DNA from: a virus
Length of the DNA stretch: 44,182 nt
Reading direction: 5' to 3' (one strand)
Virus record (IMG/VR): IMGVR_UViG_3300031227_000104
Location: 1 to 44,182 of that record
The notes under the pieces were generated by a model that worked only from the letters and a program-made list of their open reading frames with translations, was not told the origin of the DNA and did not search any database. The translations under genes and the position numbers were made by a program. Of this stretch, positions 15,760 through 23,071 are shown in pieces (the stretch's first letter is position 1; every line of letters starts with the position of its first letter).

Positions 15760-16998
15760 ATGCCTGAAGAAATGCGTCCTCCCTACTCTCTTGGTGGAGG
15801 AGGAAATATGGCTGGGCTTTATCAGACGATGTTGGCTCAGCAAGGAAAGAAAGAGCAAGAACAATTCAACCGAGCTAAGGGGACTATAGCTTCCCTAATC
15901 AACTCTTACCATGTAGCAGGCTCGGTGAGTATGAAAGAACAGGTAGCTCAGTCGATGCGAGATTACTATGGAGGACTTCCACAGTCTCTTCGCACAGCTG
16001 TAGACCCATACATTAAACACAGCCCTATCTCTCCTATGGAGGAAAAGAGAAGGGAATTCCTTAAGTACAATACTCCTCCTCAAGAGCCCAACATTCCCTC
16101 GGGAAGCTGGAAAGAAAACGAAGGGGTTTGGGAGAAAGAATGGGCAAAGCATCTTTTCGATCAGTCAGATTACGACCGAAGGCTGCATATTTTTATGCAG
16201 GGGCCTGCTTCAGCACCCGAAAAGAAAAACTTCCAGCCGCTTGGGGGAGGGAAAGCTGCCTTACGAAGTGCTGATAACTCAGTAACTGTGCTCGACGAAG
16301 CAAACTTAGGTGTTAGGGAGATGGCCAAGAGACTCGGGCTCGATGAAGACAAGGCTCTTCAAGCTGTCTATCTCAATGAGGGAATGTATGACTCAGGAAA
16401 GAAAACTGGGGTTGTAATCAACGGGACTATTTTTGAGTACACCCTTGACTATAACCTTCTTGCTACTCCGGGAGATCCTCTTTATTCTCGAAGAATGACT
16501 GGCTCAAAACAAGCTCCGCTTCCACCCGAAGCTACCTACCCCAAAGACCTGGGGGAATTTGTAGGACAAATGGCCGCACTTAACCGAGAAGACCCAGAGG
16601 TCGCTAAACTTCTTGACAACCTTGACAAAGTAGCCAATATCAAGCTTAAGCCTGGACAGAGATCTCAACGAATTTACTCTCCAGAGGCCTCGGCTTACTT
16701 TGAATCTCGTTGGCCAGGATACACAATCAACATAGAGCGGACAGATCAGGGAAGTCTTTTCTGGCGCTCTCTTGATTGGGTTCCTCCTTTTGCTTTCTTT
16801 ATCGACGATGCCACAGGAAAGAAAGGCTATGCAGCCAACATAATCAAAGGAACCCTTTTCCCCCTTAAGATCGACGAGGGTAAGCCCGTACCTATCTACA
16901 TAGATACCCAAGGAGTAGTTCGAGATAAATACAGCCAAGTCATTGGAACAAACGTAGAGGAGGCTCGTTCAAATCTGCAAGGAAGATTGAGGAGATAA
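15760..16998 (+). CDS. Putative internal virion (ejection) protein
   Basis: The 412-residue product is unrecognised at family level. It begins with a Gly-rich segment (YSLGGGGNMAGLYQTML) and a helical region. A mixed domain follows with LGVREMAKRLGLDEDKALQA (possible helix-turn-helix-like packing) and a C-terminal segment rich in beta structure. It lies between the coiled-coil protein and the 1076-residue protein, with a GGAAAGGAG start. Position suggests a capsid-internal protein injected with the DNA. Confidence 0.5.
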   Translation: MPEEMRPPYSLGGGGNMAGLYQTMLAQQGKKEQEQFNRAKGTIASLINSYHVAGSVSMKEQVAQSMRDYYGGLPQSLRTAVDPYIKHSPISPMEEKRREFLKYNTPPQEPNIPSGSWKENEGVWEKEWAKHLFDQSDYDRRLHIFMQGPASAPEKKNFQPLGGGKAALRSADNSVTVLDEANLGVREMAKRLGLDEDKALQAVYLNEGMYDSGKKTGVVINGTIFEYTLDYNLLATPGDPLYSRRMTGSKQAPLPPEATYPKDLGEFVGQMAALNREDPEVAKLLDNLDKVANIKLKPGQRSQRIYSPEASAYFESRWPGYTINIERTDQGSLFWRSLDWVPPFAFFIDDATGKKGYAANIIKGTLFPLKIDEGKPVPIYIDTQGVVRDKYSQVIGTNVEEARSNLQGRLRR

Positions 16999-17001
16999 CT
17001 T

Positions 17002-20000
17002 ATGCCAGAACTTATCGACCGTATGAGCGAAGAAGAAATGACCCAATACGAGGATCAGGGAAACCCAAGTCTTGACCGAATGGATCCTCGAGAAGCTCCA
17101 ATTGAAAGAATCTCGGGCGATCCGTTTAATGGATCAATCGAGGGGAAAAAGGAGGTTCCTCTGAGAGATTGGGAGAAGGATTTGGCAGAATGGTCTCCGA
17201 ATGTCTATGCAGGGATGAGGGCTATGGTGCTGGATCTAATTCCCTTTGCTAACTATGTTGTTCTTCCTTCGGCGAGGGATGAGTTTTTAAAGCTTGATCA
17301 AGAAGAACAGACCCAAGCTCTTCTTTGGGAAAGTCTGGGAGCAGCTCTTTGGGGAAGGTTTCCCCGGTTAGGGACTGACGCTAAGTATCTCTTTGGAGTG
17401 GGGGTAAAGAAACCCCTAAGGGCTCTTGGAAAGCTGCTGGGAGCCGAGGTTAAACAAGCTAAGGTAGTTCCCTATGAGGATGCTGTGAAAGGACTGGAAA
17501 GTCTTGTAGGGAAGGATAAGATTAAGCCTTTTGTTTGGGCAGAAGAGGCTCAGAAGAGACTTGTGAACAGAGGGTTTGGGAAGGATGAAGCGGAGGCTGT
17601 GGTAGGAAGTATGGCTTCGGGAAGTGATGATCCGCTGCTTAATCTAATTGTGGAGAGAAGATATCGAGGGAAGACAACTACGAAGGAGTTTCAAAAGGCA
17701 ACCCATTGGAAGACTGGGGGAACCTACCCGAAAAGAGTGCTGAAGAAAGAGCTTGTTGAGGAATTTGGAGAGGATGTGTTGAGGGCTAAGTTTTATGGGA
17801 AACAGTTTGAGAAACTTCTTGTCCGAGATGTCTTGAAGGTTAAGCCCACAGAAAGGACTACAGATTTTATCTTCAAAGCTCATCTTGATCGGCTCTATCC
17901 AAAGAAGATTGGGGCAGGTTTTGGAGATGTTACTCCAGCTCAAATGAGCAACATTCTTCTTGATATGATGGAGCATAAGGCACTAAGCTGGCAAATTCAA
18001 CACCCAACGATTTTGGCTACGTTTAAACCTGCAAGGGTAGTTTTCGGGTATGGAGAGAAGGTGATGGGAACTCTTTCTGGAATCTATGCTCCTCTTAAAG
18101 CCTCGTTGGGAAGGATGAATAAAAGCTACTTTAACAATTCTCTTCTTTTTTCAAAAATGCTTGAGCAACGAGGGGTAGGAAAGGTGAAGATTAAGGAGAG
18201 TGGGGAATTTCTTTTCAAGAGGACGAAGTGGGCTAAACCAGCAGTCTTTGATGAGGCCTATAAGGTGATGAGAAAACTTGATGAGCTATCTCAAACAGTT
18301 TCGAGGACGAAAGGAAAGGAAGCCGTAGAGGGGCTGAGGACTGAGATGGGAAGGGTGGCTAAGGCTGTCTCTCCTGGGGCTAAGGTTATTATAGAGACCG
18401 CAAGAGTCTATTTGGATCATCTCTATGGGGAGCATGTTAAGCTTCAAATCCCCAGATTGTTTAGAAAGGCTAATCTTACTCGGTTGGGTCAAGCTAAGGT
18501 AGATGAAATGCTTACCGGGCCTGGAGGTTTAAACTACGCTGTGGATAGACTTTTCTCTACTGCCAGCGGAAAGAATCCCACAGAAAAGATTGTAGGAATG
18601 AAAGAGCTTCTTGGAAAGGTAACAGAGAAGTTGACCTTTCAGGGGGAGACTCATCCGTATTTTATGGCCGAAGGAAAAGAGCTTGGGGTAGTTCTTAAGG
18701 GCGGTAAGAATAAAGCTGGGCGATCGATCCGAGGTTTAGAACAAGAACTTGCTTGGACTAAAGGTGGGTTCATGAGGTATCTGGATAATTATGTGGCCAG
18801 AGTCTCAAAGCATGAGGATGCCCTCTTAAAGCGATGGAGAGGAGGCCTCTTTAAGGAACAGTCCGCTTTTCATACCAAGCTTAGAGAGCTTGAGAAACAA
18901 AGAGGAGCTCCGGTAGACTTTGGAACTATGATTCAAGCAAGGACTATGTCTCATGCTAAGGAACATTTTCTCTACGACAAGCTTGGAGAGGTGGTGAAGT
19001 TTACTGAAGGACTGCCTCCAGCTTGGATTGAGTATGCGGAAAGTTATTTCACTGGAATTCTGGGAGTTCCCACCGTGTCTGACTATAAGCTGGCCCAATT
19101 TTTTACCAAAACTATTGGTGGATTGACAAGAATGATGGGGAAAGGGGAGGGACTTTGGAATGAAAAAAGAGTTATCAATCTGGCCTATAGTGTAAACAAC
19201 ATGGTCTATCTTGGTGGTCTTGGGTTTAAACCTTTTAGTGCCGTGAGGAATCTCTTTCAACCTCTTCTTACTGTTCCCGGAGATCTTGGTGGGGTTAAAG
19301 ATTTAGGAAAGTTAGCCGAGGGATACCGCTGGGCATTCAACCCAAAGAACCGAGCCTATATTCGAAGCATTGGAGCAATCACAGAGTATGCTCCTGAGAT
19401 TCATATGAGACCAAGAATGCTCCAAATAGGAAAAGTAATCAAAGGAAGGGAAATGCCTACTCTTGAGAGCCTTCGAGACACAAGTATGTGGATGTTCAGA
19501 GGTTCGGATAGGTTTAATAGGTATGTTACTGGGGGAGCAGCTAACATCAAGTGGGATAGGCTTGTGAGTAAATTTGGTGGTGAGGTTAAGCCTCAGTATG
19601 TGGGAAGGTTCTCGAAGAAACTTGGGTTGGATAAACGGTATGAGTGGAGCAGAGCAGATGTAGAGGATCTTCTCTACAGAGGGAAGACAGGGGAAGCCAA
19701 AGCCTCTTACATCAAAGATGTTATCTCGGATACTCAGTATCTTTATGGAGCTGCAGAAGCTCCGGTGGTGTTGAGAAAGTATGGAGCCATAGGTCGAACA
19801 GGGGCAATTTTTCAGAGCTGGTGGATGAACTACGGAACGCTGCTTCAGAAATGGGCGACCACAGGGGCAAGTCCTGGGGCTAAGGTTGAGCGAATTTTCA
19901 CTGCAATGATGAGTCAGAGCATGGCTTTTATGCTTATGGAACCACTTTGGGGTAAGGCTACGGCAGCAAGAGGAACAGCTCTTGGGCCGTTTCCGGGAGA

Positions 20001-20232
20001 CTTTAATGAGTTCTTGCTTCCTCCGGGTTGGACTCCAGCCTATCATGCAGGAAGAGCGGTTATGTCTATCACTGATCCAGAGGTCTCTGCGAGACATGCG
20101 AAGGCCGTCCTGGATTCGGCTATGATCTTTCTTCCAGGAGGCCTTCAGGTTAAATCGTTTTATCGAGGGGCTAAAGAAGAGGGGTTTGCAGGATTCTCGA
20201 GGGCTATCCTTAGGCTAAAGAAAGAGGACTAA
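17002..20232 (+). CDS. Large internal virion/ejection protein
   Basis: The 1076-residue product is the last and largest gene of the rightward structural block. It is mostly helical and basic, with several hydrophobic or amphipathic stretches (IPFANYVVLP; VNNMVYLGGLGFKPFSAVRN; MMSQSMAFMLMEPLWG), as expected for proteins that cross the host envelope during DNA ejection. The first 53 codons look like an add-on: they contain dyad copy 3, read in frame as DPFNGSIEG. A perfect AAAAAGGAGG site with an in-frame CTG follows at 17161. The main body may therefore start there or once did. No peptidoglycanase motif was seen. Confidence 0.6.
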   Translation: MPELIDRMSEEEMTQYEDQGNPSLDRMDPREAPIERISGDPFNGSIEGKKEVPLRDWEKDLAEWSPNVYAGMRAMVLDLIPFANYVVLPSARDEFLKLDQEEQTQALLWESLGAALWGRFPRLGTDAKYLFGVGVKKPLRALGKLLGAEVKQAKVVPYEDAVKGLESLVGKDKIKPFVWAEEAQKRLVNRGFGKDEAEAVVGSMASGSDDPLLNLIVERRYRGKTTTKEFQKATHWKTGGTYPKRVLKKELVEEFGEDVLRAKFYGKQFEKLLVRDVLKVKPTERTTDFIFKAHLDRLYPKKIGAGFGDVTPAQMSNILLDMMEHKALSWQIQHPTILATFKPARVVFGYGEKVMGTLSGIYAPLKASLGRMNKSYFNNSLLFSKMLEQRGVGKVKIKESGEFLFKRTKWAKPAVFDEAYKVMRKLDELSQTVSRTKGKEAVEGLRTEMGRVAKAVSPGAKVIIETARVYLDHLYGEHVKLQIPRLFRKANLTRLGQAKVDEMLTGPGGLNYAVDRLFSTASGKNPTEKIVGMKELLGKVTEKLTFQGETHPYFMAEGKELGVVLKGGKNKAGRSIRGLEQELAWTKGGFMRYLDNYVARVSKHEDALLKRWRGGLFKEQSAFHTKLRELEKQRGAPVDFGTMIQARTMSHAKEHFLYDKLGEVVKFTEGLPPAWIEYAESYFTGILGVPTVSDYKLAQFFTKTIGGLTRMMGKGEGLWNEKRVINLAYSVNNMVYLGGLGFKPFSAVRNLFQPLLTVPGDLGGVKDLGKLAEGYRWAFNPKNRAYIRSIGAITEYAPEIHMRPRMLQIGKVIKGREMPTLESLRDTSMWMFRGSDRFNRYVTGGAANIKWDRLVSKFGGEVKPQYVGRFSKKLGLDKRYEWSRADVEDLLYRGKTGEAKASYIKDVISDTQYLYGAAEAPVVLRKYGAIGRTGAIFQSWWMNYGTLLQKWATTGASPGAKVERIFTAMMSQSMAFMLMEPLWGKATAARGTALGPFPGDFNEFLLPPGWTPAYHAGRAVMSITDPEVSARHAKAVLDSAMIFLPGGLQVKSFYRGAKEEGFAGFSRAILRLKKED
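17112..17142. repeat. Dispersed dyad element, copy 3
   Basis: GATCCGTTTAATGGATC, centred at 17127, has outer flanks CTCG and CGAG that also pair. It lies inside the ejection-protein gene, 34 nt before an in-frame CTG that follows a perfect ribosome site. Confidence 0.8.
17146..17163 (+). promoter_or_regulatory. Internal ribosome site AAAAAGGAGG with in-frame CTG
   Basis: A consensus Shine-Dalgarno sequence is followed 5 nt later by CTG (17161) in the frame of the 1076-residue protein. The spacing and the upstream dyad element repeat the arrangement seen at true gene starts in this phage. This suggests an alternative or ancestral start. Confidence 0.45.
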
Positions 20233-20565
20233 GCCCAAGAGACAAAGAAGATAAAGGGTGACTGAAGCGATAACTGTATTTCGAATAGAAAGCAGTTGTC
20301 GCTTTTTCTTTTCCTCCTTTCTTAGCTTGTTTTGAAAATTTAGGTGATAGTTTATCCGAAAAATATAGTATTGGGTCGGTTTATCTTTATAGTACATGCT
20401 TACATAATCAAGCAAGAGACTGTTGAGAGAAGCTATTTTTTGTGCTGTCTCTCTTGTCATATGAGAACAACGGAGAGCCATTTCACCTGTTCTGTTAAGC
20501 GTTCTCGCTATGTTTTCTCTTGCCAGTAGAGAGACTCCCTCAACTCCAACCCAGTTAAGTTTCAT
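20215..20565 (-). CDS. Hypothetical protein, last gene of the leftward operon
   Basis: The 116-residue frame starts after GGAAAGGAGAAG and overlaps the previous gene's stop by 4 nt. The first 65 residues look globular and helical (RENIARTLNRTGEMALRC, then TAQKIASLNSLLLDYVSMY). The end is a basic patch followed by a hydrophobic stretch (VTLYLLCLLGLVLFL) encoded across the terminator hairpin and 18 nt into the convergent gene. The tail may be a real membrane anchor or simply read-through sequence. Not recognised. Confidence 0.55.
   Translation of the reverse strand: MKLNWVGVEGVSLLARENIARTLNRTGEMALRCSHMTRETAQKIASLNSLLLDYVSMYYKDKPTQYYIFRINYHLNFQNKLRKEEKKKRQLLSIRNTVIASVTLYLLCLLGLVLFL
20266..20310 (+). 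terminator. Terminator between convergent structural and early operons
   Basis: AGCGATAACTG pairs with CAGTTGTCGCT (11 bp, one G-U) around a 16-nt loop. TTTTTCTTTT follows on the plus strand. It ends the rightward late operon 34 nt after the last stop codon. It lies inside the 3' part of the opposing gene (20215-20565), so that gene's transcript also carries the hairpin. Confidence 0.85.
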
Positions 20566-20873
20566 TTAGGATCTTCTCCTTTCCACAACCCGTTAAACCG
20601 GAGAGTTACCTTTCCGTTAAGTCTTGCTGCTGTACATTTGTAGGAGTACCCATAGAACTGAATCTTCATTCCCTTTTGAATTCGCATGAGTTGGGGTTGA
20701 GGAGGTTGGAGCTGGGCAGCTATCTTCTCAACCTCCTTTTGGTAAGCGTCTTGTTCTTCAGGTTTGCCTGTAAGTTCTTTTCTGGTGTTCTCAATGGTTT
20801 TCTCTTTAGCTTTCTTAGATAAGTTATCCTCAAGTATTTCAATAGGATCATACAGTTTTGGCTTAGGCTCCAT
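20562..20873 (-). CDS. Hypothetical charged protein with small beta C-terminus
   Basis: The 103-residue product has a Lys/Glu-rich helical N-terminal two thirds (DNLSKKAKEKTIENTRKEL) and a compact C-terminus (GMKIQFYGYSYKCTAARLNG) that could be a small nucleic-acid-binding barrel. It overlaps genes on both sides by 4-11 nt, as is usual in this operon. No family is recognised. Confidence 0.5.
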   Translation of the reverse strand: MEPKPKLYDPIEILEDNLSKKAKEKTIENTRKELTGKPEEQDAYQKEVEKIAAQLQPPQPQLMRIQKGMKIQFYGYSYKCTAARLNGKVTLRFNGLWKGEDPK

Positions 20874-21129
20874 GATTTTCCCCCTTTAGTGAGCGCAAAA
20901 TTAGTAGACTAATCCCACTGTTCTCTGGGCCAAAAGGAACCATAGCTAAAATCTTTATATCGTAGTTATGTTTCCACTGGTTGAGTTTCTTTTGAATCTC
21001 CATAAGTGTTGACCGTTCTTCGATAAGCAGCTTGTATTCCATTTTTTCCTCCTTTGCATGGTTAAGCGGTAGGATGATATTCTCAAGTTTTTCTCTATAA
21101 CCAAATTCTTTTGGTAAGTATTCAATCAT
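20863..21129 (-). CDS. Hypothetical protein with two possible in-frame starts
   Basis: The 88-residue frame begins at the ATG at 21129, with GGAG 9 nt upstream. A second ATG at 21042 follows a much stronger AAAGGAGGAAAAA and gives a 59-residue protein (start MEYKLLIEERSTLMEIQKKL). The second start may be the main one, with the first 29 codons a small upstream frame lacking a stop. The product is a short helix plus hydrophobic strands. Not recognised. Confidence 0.5.
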   Translation of the reverse strand: MIEYLPKEFGYREKLENIILPLNHAKEEKMEYKLLIEERSTLMEIQKKLNQWKHNYDIKILAMVPFGPENSGISLLILRSLKGENHGA

Positions 21130-21153
21130 TTTTCTTCTCTCCACCGTTCTTGG

Positions 21154-22344
21154 TTAGCATTTTCCTACCCAGTAGACAAAAGTCTCTTTGGTCTTGTCGC
21201 AGTATTCTGTCCTAATAAGCTTCATAGTCTCCAGGTTTTCTAAGATCTCTTGAAGGCCCTTAAGTGTTACATCTCGATAGTTAAGCTTGAGAAGTCGAGA
21301 CGAGGTTGTGGTCTTGAACATCTTAGTCTGTTTGATTACTTTATCTAAGACTATACCTATGGGTGATCTTCCGTGAGCCGAAAAGGCCTCAGAGGCTGTT
21401 TCAAAAGTAGTTTTAACCAGCTTGATCGCAGTTTCTATATCCCCCCTTTCGAGAACGAGATCATTCTTTCGAGCAACATGGATACACATAGATGCCCGGA
21501 TTACTTGAACATGGACACGAGAGAAAGCAGCGTAGAGCCTATCATCTCCTACTGAGTCTGCCCAAGGTTTAATCCCTTTATACCACTCTATGAAAAGCTC
21601 TTCAGCTCCTTCTCCCCAAACAAACTCTCCCGCTATGTGAGCTATCATTTCAAGATCAGCTCGAAGCTTTTTATAAAGCTCCGCCGGGGGAGGTGGTGGG
21701 ATAGGTACTTCTTTATACCGGTCTACCCCACTAATGAGCAAAAACCGAGAAGTAAACCCTCCACCAATAGCCTCCTCAGGTAGATTTCGAGCTAACCAAT
21801 CTGGAGTCGTAGCAAAGAGACACGAAATGCAGAGATTCCTCAAGAGATCCTCTCCTTTTCCTGCGGTTCCATAGTCCCACTTATCGTGACAGTCATAAAG
21901 ATCGGTTATTGCCTCGATCATATTCTTTGGATCAACAGCAAGGAAAGAGGAAAGCTCCTTAGAGACAAGAGCCAAGGGAGCCTGAGGCCTTTTAAATCCT
22001 TTGTAGAAAAATTGTTCTGTTTCCGAAAGAGCAGCAAGCCGTTTGGTCAAATGTCTCTTTGTAGGGGAATCAATTCCTACGGGCAAGCCTATATCCTCAA
22101 GAATCTTCTTGGCAAAACCTACTGGAGCCCCTTTTCTCGACCACCCCGGAGGAGCAACTACCATGATAAAAAGATTAGGGTAGATTGTCTCCATACCAAA
22201 GGGTAGCCAAACCCTCCGCTGAAGGGCTGAGCCAAGGATAAAAAGTCCTGACCACAACCAAAAATGTCGGGGAGATTCTGTTTCTTCTACGTACTCCCCA
22301 AGAGTCTTAAGCCAGCTTCCGCTGCATTTACGTGATGAGCTCAA
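21154..22344 (-). CDS. DUF3987-like replication ATPase (primase/helicase-associated)
   Basis: The 396-residue product starts at a TTG overlapping the previous stop (TTGA) after GGAGGAG. Residues 10-45 (LGEYVEETESPRHFWLWSGL, then ALQRRVWLPFG) and the P-loop-like APPGWSRKG at about 64-72 resemble the DUF3987 family. Members of that family are phage and plasmid helicase-like ATPases, often joined to primases. A C-terminal winged-helix-like part (LKLNYRDVTLKGLQEILENL) may bind DNA. The P-loop is not canonical GxxxxGK(S/T). The placement next to the polymerase fits a replisome role. Confidence 0.6.
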   Translation of the reverse strand: MSSSRKCSGSWLKTLGEYVEETESPRHFWLWSGLFILGSALQRRVWLPFGMETIYPNLFIMVVAPPGWSRKGAPVGFAKKILEDIGLPVGIDSPTKRHLTKRLAALSETEQFFYKGFKRPQAPLALVSKELSSFLAVDPKNMIEAITDLYDCHDKWDYGTAGKGEDLLRNLCISCLFATTPDWLARNLPEEAIGGGFTSRFLLISGVDRYKEVPIPPPPPAELYKKLRADLEMIAHIAGEFVWGEGAEELFIEWYKGIKPWADSVGDDRLYAAFSRVHVQVIRASMCIHVARKNDLVLERGDIETAIKLVKTTFETASEAFSAHGRSPIGIVLDKVIKQTKMFKTTTSSRLLKLNYRDVTLKGLQEILENLETMKLIRTEYCDKTKETFVYWVGKC

Positions 22345-22862
22345 CAGAGATTCTCCTCGAACCAGCCAGGAATTCTTCTCAATTCTGGAGCTGGAACAGA
22401 AGTAATCCTACCCTTGAGCTCTTGAAGAACCCAATCAAGCATCTGAAGCATCCCAGGAGTCATACCATAGTCCACATAGAAAGCAACAACCTCTGCTTTT
22501 CTTGCCCAAGCTTTCCCACAGGCCATTCCCAGCTTTCTTTCCTCAGGCTTAGTGTCTTTAAGCCAGCGAGTATAAAATCCATGAGAAGCAAAAGGAGCTT
22601 CTCCTCTCCCCAAAGAATCAAAGATACAAGCCTCAAGATACCTTTCATTTCTTTCTCTTTCTGCTATCTGCTCACCAAAAAGAACAGACGGTTTCGCTGC
22701 GAACGGGCTTTCTATAAGTACTCTTTTCATGTTCACTTCTCCTCCCTGAATTAATTGTTTCCAGATTCCCATTATCGGCCTCCAGTCTTTTTCCAGTTTT
22801 GAATCTACAAACCAAATTTCTCCGTTTGGTACTTCGTCTGAAGATACTATCTTGTATTTCAT
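22341..22862 (-). CDS. Nucleoside 2-deoxyribosyltransferase-like protein (DUF4406/DUF7768-like) with N-terminal extension
   Basis: The 173-residue frame starts by TGATG overlap. From Met45 it contains RVLIESPFA, ERERNERYLEACIFDSLGRG, EAPFASHGFYTRWL, DTKPEERKLGMACGKAW and VVAFYVDYGMTPGM. This is the motif series of a widespread phage family with the nucleoside deoxyribosyltransferase fold, and a role in nucleotide metabolism is inferred. The ATG of Met45 (22730) has its own GGGAGGAG site, so a 129-residue core product is likely. The first 44 residues look like a separate small protein (KIVSSDEVPNGEIWFVDSKL) fused in frame. Confidence 0.65.
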   Translation of the reverse strand: MKYKIVSSDEVPNGEIWFVDSKLEKDWRPIMGIWKQLIQGGEVNMKRVLIESPFAAKPSVLFGEQIAERERNERYLEACIFDSLGRGEAPFASHGFYTRWLKDTKPEERKLGMACGKAWARKAEVVAFYVDYGMTPGMLQMLDWVLQELKGRITSVPAPELRRIPGWFEENLC

Positions 22863-23071
22863 CAGCTTCTTCCAGTCTTTCTCCAGTAATCAATCTGCAA
22901 AGCCATTCGACAAAGTCTCGACAGCTTCAAAAACTCAGCCCGAATGAACCGAGGGAGAACCATATTCCTACTCAGGTGTAGAAAACTTCCCTGCGCTGCC
23001 TTCAAGGTTCCCTTGGCTCGAAAGCGCTCAAACTGCTCAATCTGCTTCTGTGTCCGAATCCGTTTGCTCAT
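22862..23071 (-). CDS. Small basic hypothetical protein
   Basis: The 69-residue product is rich in Arg and Lys (MSKRIRTQKQIEQFERFRAK). It is coupled to the polymerase gene by a TAATG overlap with GGAGG just upstream. It may bind nucleic acid or act with the polymerase, but no family is recognised. The upstream extension to 23104 lies within the polymerase gene and has no ribosome site. Confidence 0.6.
   Translation of the reverse strand: MSKRIRTQKQIEQFERFRAKGTLKAAQGSFLHLSRNMVLPRFIRAEFLKLSRLCRMALQIDYWRKTGRS

Noticed and set aside
19312-20097. 261-codon minus-strand frame under the ejection-protein gene
   Set aside because: It is fully covered by the plus-strand gene, is Ser/Cys/Arg-rich without domains, and has no start signals.
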